From positions 1 to 44,520 of the forward strand of contig CAZUAH010000046.1 in the NCBI GenBank assembly GCA_964617665.1: DNA of 44,520 nt, read 5' to 3'. A program made the position numbers and the translations under genes. This document shows positions 17,495-28,500 of this stretch, piece by piece. This stretch comes from JADHUC01 sp964617665 (GTDB lineage: Bacteria > Planctomycetota > Planctomycetia > Pirellulales > Pirellulaceae). Every line of letters begins with the position of its first letter. Within the stretch, counting starts at the first letter, position 1. The notes under the pieces were generated by a model that did not search any database, had not been told where the DNA came from, and saw only the letters and a list, made by a program, of their open reading frames with translations.

Positions 17495-18679
17495 ATGGCC
17501 AAGAAGACGATCCGAGACGTAGATGTGGCCGGCAAGACGGTTCTCATGCGAGTCGACTTTAACGTGCCTTTAGATGATCAACAGAACGTTACGGACGACC
17601 GCCGCGTGCGAATGGCCTTGCCATCGATTCGCTCGGTGGTTGACCGCGATGGGAGGCTGATTCTGATGAGTCACTTGGGACGCCCCAAGGGCGAACCCGA
17701 TGCGAAACTGAGCTTGAAGCCCGCAGCCGACAAGCTTGGTGAACTGCTTGGCAAGGACGTGGCTTTCTCGAGCGACACGATTGGCGACGATGCTAAGGCG
17801 AAAACCGCCGCTCTGGCCGATGGCGACATCCTGGTCCTGGAGAATCTTCGATTTGACCCGGCCGAAAAAAAGGGCGGCGAGGACTTTGCACGGTCGTTGG
17901 CCGTTGCGGCGGACATCTACTGCAATGATGCGTTTGGGACGTGTCATCGGGCTCACGCGTCGATGGTAGCGGTTCCACAGGCAATTGGCGACGGGCCGAA
18001 AGTCGTCGGTTTTCTCGTCGACAAAGAGATCAAGTACCTGAGTTCGGCTATCGCCAATCCAGAGCGGCCATTTATTGCCATCCTGGGTGGTGCCAAAGTG
18101 TCCGATAAAATCAATGTGATCGAGAACCTGCTGGGGATTTGCGACAAGGTACTTATTGGCGGTGCCATGGCTTATACATTCGCGATTGCCAAAGGTGGCA
18201 AAGTCGGTGGCAGCCTGGTGGAAGAAGACAAGGTCGAGCTTGCCAAATCGTTAATAGAGAAGGGTGGCGACAAGCTGGTTCTGCCCTTGGACGACCACTG
18301 TGGTGACAAGTTCGCCGGCGACTGCAATAAGATGGTGGTGGCCTCTGGCGAGATCCCAGACGGCTACCAGGGCATGGATATTGGTCCGGAGACGGCGGAA
18401 CTGTACAGTAACCTAATCGGCGACTCGAACACTGTGGTGTGGAACGGTCCGATGGGCGTATTCGAGATGCCGCCGTTCGACGACGGCACGAGGAAGGTTG
18501 CCCAAGCCATCGCCGATAGCTCGGCCACCAGCATCATCGGTGGGGGCGACAGTGCTGCCGCCATCAACCAGATGGGATTTGCAGACAAAGTTTCACACGT
18601 CAGCACGGGCGGGGGCGCGAGCCTGGAGATGCTTGAGGGCAAGAAGTTCGCCGCCGTGGAAGTGCTGGACGAGAAATAG
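17495..18679 (+). CDS. pgk: Phosphoglycerate kinase
   Basis: 394 residues. It catalyses 1,3-bisphosphoglycerate + ADP to 3-phosphoglycerate + ATP in glycolysis, and the reverse in gluconeogenesis. Substrate-binding motifs are all present: MRVDFNVPLD near residue 17, SHLGRPKG near 60, NDAFGTCHRAHAS near 147, GGAKVSDKI near 200, WNGPMGVFE near 315, and the nucleotide-binding GGGDSAAA with STGGGASLEMLEGK at the C-terminus. Length is normal. The start MAKKTIRDVDVAGKTVLMR matches the family start; the leader AGAAAG before it is a weak ribosome site. An NDK-like gene follows 46 bases downstream on the same strand, so the two may be co-transcribed. Confidence 0.98.
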   Translation: MAKKTIRDVDVAGKTVLMRVDFNVPLDDQQNVTDDRRVRMALPSIRSVVDRDGRLILMSHLGRPKGEPDAKLSLKPAADKLGELLGKDVAFSSDTIGDDAKAKTAALADGDILVLENLRFDPAEKKGGEDFARSLAVAADIYCNDAFGTCHRAHASMVAVPQAIGDGPKVVGFLVDKEIKYLSSAIANPERPFIAILGGAKVSDKINVIENLLGICDKVLIGGAMAYTFAIAKGGKVGGSLVEEDKVELAKSLIEKGGDKLVLPLDDHCGDKFAGDCNKMVVASGEIPDGYQGMDIGPETAELYSNLIGDSNTVVWNGPMGVFEMPPFDDGTRKVAQAIADSSATSIIGGGDSAAAINQMGFADKVSHVSTGGGASLEMLEGKKFAAVEVLDEK

Positions 18680-18725
18680 CTGCCCCCAAAATACGCAACT
18701 GAGTGTCAAAGAAAGGACATCCTAC

Positions 18726-19463
18726 GTGTGCAATGAAGCCTCAGAGCAAACACTCGTGCTCATTAAACCAGACGCCTTACTCAATTCCCTGACCGGGTAT
18801 ATCCTCTCGACCCTCTCGGAATTCCACAGCGGCCTTCGTTTTGCTGCGGCAAAGATCGTTCACGTCCATCGCATGCTGGCCGAAGAACACTACGAAGAAC
18901 ACCGAGGCAAACCGTTCTACGAACCACTGCTCGAGTACATCATGGGGCGGGTGCATTACCCTGAGGGCCCCGAAAGACGCAGGGTGATCGCGCTCGCCCT
19001 TCGCGGCGACAACGCCGTCAAGAAGATCCGGGATATCGTAGGCCCCACGGATTCGCACGTAGCACGAAAGGAAAGGCCCGGCTGTGTTCGCTCATTGGGG
19101 ACAGTTGTGCCATTAACCGATGTTTCTGGCAATGTCGTCGGCCGACGCATCGAGAATCTCATCCACGCCTCCGCCACAGTGGAAGAAGCCGAGCGGGAAA
19201 TCAAACTTTGGTTCAAGCCGAACGGAATTCCCCCGGCGATGCGTGGCTACCCTGTCGAAGTCTGCGACGCGCACTACTACTTCAAGGACGGTGAGCTGTT
19301 AACCGCCAACGAACCAGGAAGCACCTGTTTGCTGGCCCCGGGCAAAGCGGCGTGGAGTTCGGACCTTGAGACACTACGTCTTTTGTCCGAGGGATCTGAG
19401 GCGCCGTGCAGTCTGGAAGCGGTGGCCGCCAAGTACCTGATCAACGAAGTACAGGAAGACTGA
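18726..19463 (+). CDS. Nucleoside-diphosphate-kinase-like protein, enlarged
   Basis: 245 residues from GTG 18726, which has AAAGGA about nine bases upstream; the open frame extends back into pgk, but that part is not a credible gene. The NDK fold is clear: TLVLIKPDALLN (residues 9-20), HYEEHRGKPFYEPLLEYIM (55-73), ALRGDNAVKKIRDIVGPTD (91-109), and NLIHASAT with the phospho-acceptor His147, where canonical enzymes read NxxHGSD. Normal NDKs are about 140-150 residues. This one has an insertion after the PGCVRSLGTVVP segment (about 125-142) and about 80 extra residues at the C-terminus (from about 165). NTP-balancing activity is plausible because the histidine is kept, but altered substrate or regulatory use is possible. 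It ends convergent with the giant gene. Confidence 0.85.
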   Translation: MCNEASEQTLVLIKPDALLNSLTGYILSTLSEFHSGLRFAAAKIVHVHRMLAEEHYEEHRGKPFYEPLLEYIMGRVHYPEGPERRRVIALALRGDNAVKKIRDIVGPTDSHVARKERPGCVRSLGTVVPLTDVSGNVVGRRIENLIHASATVEEAEREIKLWFKPNGIPPAMRGYPVEVCDAHYYFKDGELLTANEPGSTCLLAPGKAAWSSDLETLRLLSEGSEAPCSLEAVAAKYLINEVQED

Positions 19464-19505
19464 CAGACATCCACGCACACGCGAGGTGTCGTAATAGGAA
19501 TGAAG

Positions 19506-19536
19506 GCTGGGGGGCGCGGAACTCCGCCTCCCCAGC
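19506..19536. terminator. Hairpin between convergent genes
   Basis: GCTGGGG at 19506-19512 pairs perfectly with CCCCAGC at 19530-19536, and four further G-C pairs form inside after a one-base bulge, with an 8-base loop. It sits between the NDK-like stop (19463) and the giant-gene stop (19546), so it could serve both converging transcripts. No T tract follows on either strand. Confidence 0.5.
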
Positions 19537-19545
19537 AAATCCCTG

Positions 19546-22500
19546 CTAGTTTCGAGGCTGGAGACCACTCAGCACCCAGTCTTCGGCCAACTCTCCTTCG
19601 TGCGCCCCGTCCACGTCATCGGCTATATCGGACAGGACATCGTCAAATCCCGAGTCGTCCAAAGGCTCAGAGCCCCTACCGAGAATCTCGAATGCAGAAT
19701 CGATCCTTGTTGGTCCGTCCGACTCGGCGACGCTTCCGCGCACCGGCGAATCGCTCGACGGCTTCACGGGCTGCCGCGTGTTGACGTTCGTTTCTGTCGC
19801 AGCGTTCCCGACCGGCGCAAGTAGCGTGTAGTCCGGTGCGACCACCAACCCATGGGCCTCACCTTCTCCAAACGATTGGCCGCCGTTGTCCGGTGTCACT
19901 TCGACAACGGCCTGTGATGGCGTTTCTTCCGCTTCACCGCCGGCCAACGCATTCAGTTGCTGGACAATCGGCACCACGTCCTGGCCGGTCACCAGATCGT
20001 CGCCGTTGACGTCCCAGTAGGTCAGTGGCAACTCCGGCGGAATGGGATCGGGCGGCAGCCCGAAGCCCAACGAGTTGATGCGATTGATAACTATCAACGC
20101 ATCAAGCGGCGACGTCTGGCCATCTGCATTGACGTCCGTGTGAAGCACTGGGTTCTGGTAGTCTGGGACCGAATCGACCGAGATGCTCACCGTGGCTTGA
20201 TTCGACTCGAAACCGTCGTTGTCTCGAACCGTGTACCGGAACGAATCGGGGCCGGAGAAGTTGTCTGCCGGCGTGTAAGTCACCACGCCATTCACAACAA
20301 CCACCGTTCCGTTGACAGGCCCCGAGCCGGGAACGATTGCCAGCGTGGTCGGGTCGACGACGCCATCAGAATCCGTGTCATTGGCCAAGGGGAAAATGGT
20401 CACAGACGTGTCTTCATTTGTGCTGGCCTCGTCGAGTGCGGCCTCGGGCGCATCGTTCACAGTTACCGTGAACGTGTCTTGGACCATCAGTCCCGTTGTG
20501 TCCTCGGCGTGAACGGTCAGTTGTGCCTTGCCCGCCTGTCCCGTCTGGAAGGTCAGCGTCAGGGATCGCGTCGCGGGATTCAGACTACCCGTGACGAGGC
20601 TTTGGTTTGTGTTGTCCGCGGAATCATTGTAGGACAACGTAAGTGAATCCGGTGGAATGTCAGGATCACCAAACACATTCGACAGATCCAAAACACGATT
20701 CAACGTGCCTTCCAGCACCGTTACATCGGGAATCTCGTTGGCAACAAACGGCGAGTCGTCGACCGGCGTAACGGTCACGATGAATACATCCGTTGCCGAG
20801 GCAACACCATCCGACGCGGTCACGCGGATCTCCGCCTGTCTTCCGCTCTGATTCGGCTGGAATGCCAACGTCAGTTGGGTGTCCACAATTGACAATGAGA
20901 CCAGGGACGGATCCGTATTGCCCGTGACTTGCAGATTCAGCGTGGTATTATCCGGATCGTGAAAGACCCCCGGGAACAACTCGATGACTCGGTTGGGCGA
21001 GTCCTCGGCTACAGTCAGATCCTCGATCGGGTTGTCGACAACCGGCGGATCGTTTACGGCATTGACCGTGATCGTTGTGGATGCCGTCACTATCTCGGCA
21101 ACGCCACTGCCCGTATTGCCCTGATCGTTGGCAACGACCGTCAGCACATCCGTGCCGTTGAAGTCCAGATTGCCCTGGTAAGACAGGCCTAAGTTGTCGG
21201 ACAGTGTTCTGAAGATTTGGAACGCGGTTCCGGTCAGGACCACATGTCCAGGCCCGAGGACCGAAATGCCGTTCTGATCCAATCCGCCATTGACCGTCGG
21301 ATTCACGATCAATGTGCCATCGTTGACATCCATAGTCACGACGATGTTGCCGGCGCCCGAATCCACATCCGTCACGCTGATTACATTCGCCCCGGTGAAC
21401 CACAACGGCGTGTCTTCGTCTACAGCCGGCGATCCCGGCAGAACGACGACGGGCGCGTCGTTCACCGCGTTGATCGAAACGGTGATCGTGCCCTCGCCGA
21501 TCTGAGGCGGATCGGGCGTATTGCCATTGTCGTTCGCCGTGACAGTGATCGTGTCCATTCCAGTGACGTCGTCATTGCCCTGATACACGATTCCGGCAGC
21601 AAGCGTTCCATTGATGGCTGCTTTGGTACCCGTCAGCGTGACCGTGGAACCTCCGTCACCGGAAATGCCGCCGACTCCTACGCCCAACAGGGCCAGTTCA
21701 TCGACATCGATCGTGCCACGGCCGGCGGTCAACACGACTTCCATGTCGGCAGCCCCTTCGTCGTCCACGTCGTCGAAGCTGATACCGGTGATCGTCAGAC
21801 TCGTGTCTTCGTCAGTCACCAGGGGCGTCTGGTCCGTATCTGGAACGACTACCGTGGGAGCGTCGTTGACGGCATTGACCGTGATCGTGATCGTTTCCGT
21901 GTCCGGGACCGTGCCGCCGTGGCCCCAGTTGACTTGGCCACCCACTTCGTCCGTGAGCGTGAGTACCAGCGAAGTCTGACCCTTGAAATTCGGATTTGCG
22001 CGGAAAACAACTCCATCCGCAAGCAGCGTCGCGTTGATTTGACCCGGGGTACCGGTCAGTGTTACGTCGCCTTGGCTGAGGTACGAAACGTCCGCGGCTC
22101 CCACACCGCCAGGTACGTTCGTGTTCACGGTGATCGAGCTACTGAACACCTCCAGCCTCAACGAGATTTCGCCTGTGCCCTCCGCCGCGTCCACATCGGC
22201 CACCGCGAAACCCGGGCCGCTAAGCGGCAAGTCCGTGTCTTCATCGACCGCGAGTGTGGTTGATGGAACGGTCAAAACCGGCGGATTGTTCACGGGCGCG
22301 ACAGATACGCTAAACGATCCTTCGTCTGTCAGCGGATTGCCCAGCGTCCCGTCCGTGTTGCCAAGGTCGTTGACCGACACGCCGATCGTCTCCGTGCCGT
22401 TGAAGTATTGGTTCGGCCGATAGGTTACACCTCTCTGCTCGGTCGGAGGCAGCCCGAAGACGTAGGACAGCGTGGTATTGATGCTGTCCTCGAAGGCGTC

Positions 22501-25500
22501 GAATTCGACCGTGCCGCCCACCATCCAATCCGCTCCGGTACCAGCATCTGACTCAGGACTTCCTATTGAGAAGTCTGAAACGCTCAGACCGCCGGGGATG
22601 TCGCTTCGGACCATCAGGACGCCGTCTACCGCAGTCAAGACCACCTTCAGCAGGCCGTTACCTGGCGCTTCGACTGCATCGATATCAGTCACTGAATCCA
22701 ATGCGAACGGAATAGGCAAGAGACGATCTTCAAACATCGCCTGATCGACAGGCAGCTCAAGCACAGGTGCGTCGTTAACCGCAACGACGGTGATCGGAAC
22801 CGTCTCGCTGTCGCTAGTGCCATCCCCGTCGTCTTTCCCCGTTCTTCCGCCGTCGTCGACCGTGACGATCAATTGATCGGGATTGACATTGCCGTTGCCG
22901 CTGTTGAAATCCGGGTTGGGCGTGTAGGTCAGACCAGTTGCGGCCGCAAACGTGGTGTTGATCCTGGAAAGCTCCGCAGTGATCGTAACCGACTCGTAAA
23001 GCCCATTGTTGTCGTTGTCGGTGTATTGGACGGCGTCTCCCGCCGTTAGGTCCACGCCGCCGGGGACTCCGACGTCCACCGTCAATCCTCCGTTGTCGAC
23101 CGACAGGTTGACGGTCAGCGTCCCACCGGGCGTTTCTGCCACGTCCACGTCCGACACGGTAATCGGCGGAAGCGCAAGCTGCGTGTCCTCGTCCACCGTC
23201 ATCGCACCGAGACCGGCGAGGACTGGCGGGTCGTTAACGGCCAACACCTTGATGTTGATTGTCTCCTGGGCGGATTCTGCCGGAGGCGGCCCATTGCCAA
23301 GATCGTCCGCCGTCACCGTCAGCGTGTCGGTATTGCTATTGTCCAAGCCGCTGTTGAAATTTGGGTCACCGGTGTACGTGACGCCCACAGCAAGCGTGTC
23401 GTTGATCTCAGCTAGACTGCCGGTCAGGACCACCGAGTCGGTGCCATTCCCGGAGATATCGCCAGCCCCAAGACCCGTCGGCACCGTTTCATCCACGGAG
23501 ATTGACCCGTTGCCGGCTGCCAACGTGACTTGAACATCGGCGCCGAGGGCGTCCACGTCGGCCACGCTGATTCCCCCGATCACCAGGTTCTTGTCCTCGT
23601 CCACCGGAAGCTCGTTCGGCGTAGCCGTATCGGGTACGGTGATTTCGGGCTCGTCGTTGTCGGCAACAACAGTGATGTCAACCGTCTTGCTGTCGGTTGT
23701 GTTACCCGGCGGGTCCACTGTCCCCATCTTTCCGCCGTCGTCGGCTGTGACCGTCAAGGTGACAGGGCCACTGTCGTCCTGGACGCCTCTGTAGACCAAG
23801 CCGTCCGATTGCGCCAATGTCGTATTGATCTCGGCAACCGTGCCGGTCAATGTCACGGTCGACGAAGGGTTATTCGCGATGGCACTGCTCGGCAGCCCGC
23901 CCGTGAAGTTCTCGCGCACCGTCAGGGTGCCGGCGGTCACTTCCAGAGTCACGGTAATCACTCCGTCCGAGCCCGCCTCCAATGCGTCGACATCCGCAAC
24001 GGAAATCAGCGGGACGGACAGGTCCGTGTCTTCGTTCACGGATAGCGGCCCAGGCACCGAAACGACCGGCGGGTCGTTCAACGCATTCACGCTCAGCGGG
24101 ATCGTTGCCGAACCCTCTGCTCGCGGCGGCGGCCACATTCCTTGATCATTGGCGGTGATCACCAAGAACATGCTTCCCAAGTTGTCGTTGAGCTCCTGAT
24201 CGGGCTGATAATCAAGATAACGACCAATCGTCCCCAGCGTATTGTTGATTTGGACAATCGTCCCGGTCAGCCCAACACTGGCCGTGCCGTTGCCGGAAAT
24301 CCCGCCCGACGGCACGCCTAAAGGAACAGAATCGTCAACAATAATCGTGCCGCTCGGAATACTATTCTCGCCACTTTGGAACCGAGCCATCAAAGTTACT
24401 AGGATCACGTCCGTTGCCGGATTGGCCTCGACATCGTTCACCGATATAGGCCCAATCGACAGCGACGAGTCTTCGTCCAGAGTTGTGGTCCCCACTCCGG
24501 AAACGTCTACCGTGGGCAGATCGTTGAACTCGGTGACGGTGATCGTTGTGTAAGCATCCGGCGTGTCCACGCCGCCGCCGGTGCCTGAGAAGCCGCCGTC
24601 GTTCACGACGGTTGTCAGGACTTCATTACCGACGAAGTTGCCTGGCGGAGTGTACGTCCATCCGTTCGGATCGGTCAGCGTGGTCGAGATCGCGTACATC
24701 GGAGCGGTGATTGTGATGGCCGCCGTCCCGTTGGCCGCAACCTGCAGCGCTGGGTCAACGCCACCGGTTACGGAGTTAATCGTCAACGTCCCTCGGCTCG
24801 CCGCGCCATCTTCGACGCTCACGGTGACCGTGATGTCCTCCAGCCCCGAATCCACATCCCAGACGTTGAAGCCGGTTAAGGCCAACGTCGTGTCTTCGGT
24901 CGTTGTCAAGTTGCTGGGAACCGTGACCAGCGGGTCGTCGTTGTTGCCTTCAACATCGCCGTCGTTGCCTACAACATCGATCGTGATCGTCTGGGAGTCC
25001 ATCCGAGGGCCGCCAGCACCGCTATAGCCTTGATCCCGGGCGGTGATCGTCAGGTGATCATGGTCGTCGAAATCGGGGTTTGGTAGATAGGTAACGCCTG
25101 CGGCCAACGTGTTATTGATGTCTGCCACAGTACCAGTCATGTTAACGGTCGACGGGAGGACCAGATCGACCCCATCGATCACCATCTCCGCGACGTCCAT
25201 TCCCGCCAAGTTCCCGACGAACTCGACCGTCCAAGGTCCGCCCGCGTCGCCAGTGACCGCAACATCGCCAACGCCTATGTTGGACAGCGTTTCCAGAGCC
25301 AATTGCACGTCGCCTGCCGTGGCGTTGTACTGAATGTCGGCCGTGACCTGGCCATCGAAGTTCAGTGTGAACGGGCCACTCGTGATCCCGATCGGCAGTT
25401 CGACCAACTGCTGTTCGTTTTGTACTGTCGGAATGCCCTGCTGCAACGTCGTAACCGACGCAGCGCCTACCGTCAACGTGCCGTCATGGACCGACAGGCT

Positions 25501-28500
25501 GACCACCAACTCCCCACCGGGCGTCTCGTGAACATCCGGGTCTGCGACCTCAAGGAACGTGATGTTGAGCGGTGTTTCCTCGGTCGCGTCAATCCATCGG
25601 TGACGCATCACCGTAACGTCGTCAATATTCGGCAATGCCTCTAGCGCCCATTCGATACTGTCCAGTACGGTGCTGGCCGGCGCGTTGAAGTTGATGGCGC
25701 CGGTCGTGGCCACGGTTGTGCCGTCGTCGAAAGTCAGGGTAAACGTGCCGCCGTTGACGGCTGCCGGCAGTGTCACCACTTGGCGCTCGTTCTGTGGCGC
25801 TACCGCATCGCCATGTTCCAACGTGTCGGCCCACGCGCCCATCAGCAGATTCGTGCCATCGGCCGCTATCTGGTCGACGTCCCTGTCACGCACCATGTCG
25901 CCGACGAAGTCAATTACCCAGGGGCCGCCGGCGCGGCCTGTGACGCTGACATCATCAACATTCGGCAGGTTCTCCAGCGCCTCTTCCACACTACCCAGCC
26001 CCGTGGCGGGCGCGTTGAAGTTGATGTCGACGGTCGTGGCCACAGTTGTGCCGTCGTCGAAAGTCAGGGTGAACGTCCCGTCGTAGGCGCCGCGCGGCAG
26101 GTCCACCGTCTGCTGTGCGTTCTGGCCACCGCTACCGTTGACGATCGTGACCACGGTCGGCGTACCTGCGGGCGTAAGACCGGTACCGTCGATGGTGATT
26201 ACATCCAGATCCTTGTCGCGCACCGCGTCGCCCACAAACTCAACGACCCATGGCCCGCCTATGTTTCCAGTGACGCTGACACCGTCGATGGTCGACAGGA
26301 CCTCCAATGCCGTTTCCACAGCCAGGGCCGACGCATTGAACAGGATTGGCAGGGTGGTTTCCCCGCCGAATTCCAAAGTGAACGTCCCTCCAATCACTCC
26401 CGGGTGCAGGGCCACGGTCTGCTGTTCGTTCTGACCGCCGCTGCCGTCCAGCGTCGTGTTGACCGAGGGCGTGCTTGCTGGGCCCAGATTGGCGGCATCG
26501 ATCGTGGTGGCCACGTCCATTTCGGAAAGCGAGCCGACGAACTCGATCGTCCATGGGCTGCGGCCGTCGACGAGGACGTCGACGAAGACGTTCACGTCGT
26601 CTACGTTCGGCATCGCTTCCAGAGCCGCCTCTACGGCGTCCGCCGACGCGTTGAACGGAATATCCGCAGTCGTCCACGTACCAATGCCATTGACGACGGT
26701 CAACGTGAACGTACCGTCGGCAAGTCCGAGCGGAAGCGTGACATCTTGCTGCTCGTTCTGTCCCTGGCGACCGTCTTGTGTCACAGCAACGGTCGGATCA
26801 ACGGCGGGTGTCAGATTCGTACCATCAGCCGTCATATCGGCAAAATCTTCGCTTGCCAAGCTGCCCAAGAATTCGACGGTCCACGGCCCGCCGTCGTTGC
26901 CAGTCACGGAAACATCGCCCGATTCGACGTTCGATAAGCCTTCCAGTGCCGTTTGCACTTCGGCTGCTGTAGCGTCAAAGTCGATGTCGCCGGTTGTGTC
27001 AGCCACTGCCCCGTCGTCGAAGCTGAGCGTAAACGTGCCCCCGGTTGTTCCGGCAGGCAGAGTGATCTCTTGCTGTTCGTTCAGTCGCAGTAGCCCCTCC
27101 TGCACCGTGGTCACCGAAGGTACCGAGCCGTCTAGCGTAAGATTCCCGCTGTCGATGGTCACTTCGCCGACGTTGGTGTTCGCCAAGGAACCTTCGAATA
27201 AGATGGTGATGTCACCGACGACGACCGGAGCGTCGTTCAGCTCGTTGATCATGATCGCCACGGTTGCCACGTCCTGCAGTGGACCGCCGCTGCCGGAATT
27301 ACCCAGATCGTCGGCCACGATGGTCAGACGATCGTCGCCCGAGTAGTGCTCCGGCTCGTTCCGGTAGACCAGCCCATCTGGATCGGCCAACGTGTTATTG
27401 ATTTGGGCCAGCGTGCCGCTGAGCACGACTCGGTCGGTTCCGTTGTCAGTGATATTAGCCGCGATCAAGCCGCCGGGCACGATCTCGCGGAGTGTCAAGG
27501 TACCGTTCACGACAAACATCGTCACTTCGATCGTGGCGGTCATGGCATCCGAATCCGCGACCCTGACATTTGCGATCGCCAGCGGCTCATCTTCGTCGGT
27601 GACTTGCGGCCCAGGAACGGTGATCTCCGGCGGATCGTTGGAGATGACGTCAATGCGGTAGTCCTCCACTTCACCATCGATGGCCAAGCCGGTTGGCGAT
27701 AGGCCGCCTTCGCTGCTGAGACGGAAACGGGCGTACGTTTCCCCAGGCGCTGCGGCAACCGGTACTTGAACGAACAGTTGGCTGGGGCCGGCGGCGATCA
27801 GTTCGCGATCGAACACCTTCTCGAACTGGTCATTCCAGTCCCCGTCGCCATTGAAATCGATCCAGGCGTCCAGGTATCCGGCGCCCGAAGCCGTGACGGT
27901 AATCGGTACCGACGAACCGGCCGTGAACACACGGTCGAACCGCACGCCATCTTCGTCATCGCCAACCATGGCGATCTCACCGCCGCCCAGGTGGACCACG
28001 TTAACGCCAAAACCGGTGTCGCGGATTGCCGCAACCATCGCGTTGGCGATATCCTCTGCGGTGCTGGTTACGCCGTATTCAATCGTGACGTTGCCAGGCG
28101 TTGCCTTGCCGTCGGCGTCGAACTCGAATCGCCGCGTCTCGATGCCGTCCAGCAGGTGGAAGATACTCTTGTCCAAGACACCGCCCGCAGCGCCCGCTTC
28201 GGACAGATTGATAGTCAGGGTCGCGTCGACCGAACCGTTTCCTCCAACCTGGATATTGCCATTCGACAGATTCTCCGGAACAAGCCCGACCAATCCTGCA
28301 TTGGCGATGGCGTCGACGATGGCGTTGGCGACATCGTTCGCCGAATCGGCCGGCCAGTATCCAACTTCGACGTTGCCGAAAGTGACACCTTTGTCTGGAT
28401 CTCCCACGGGCAGGCTCAGGTTCTCGAACTCGAACGTCATTGGTGCATTGACGCCGTCGTCCACGATAAACGATTCGCCGTCTGAAATCGCTACCTCGTG

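Noticed and set aside
18498..18725. Upstream extension of the NDK-like frame into pgk
   Set aside because: It overlaps pgk in another frame and reads like a shadow; the NDK fold starts right after GTG 18726, which has a proper ribosome site.
25130..27225. Regular repeats considered as a CRISPR array or minisatellite
   Set aside because: The period is about 320 bases, the units are diverged, and all stay in one reading frame; they are protein repeats.
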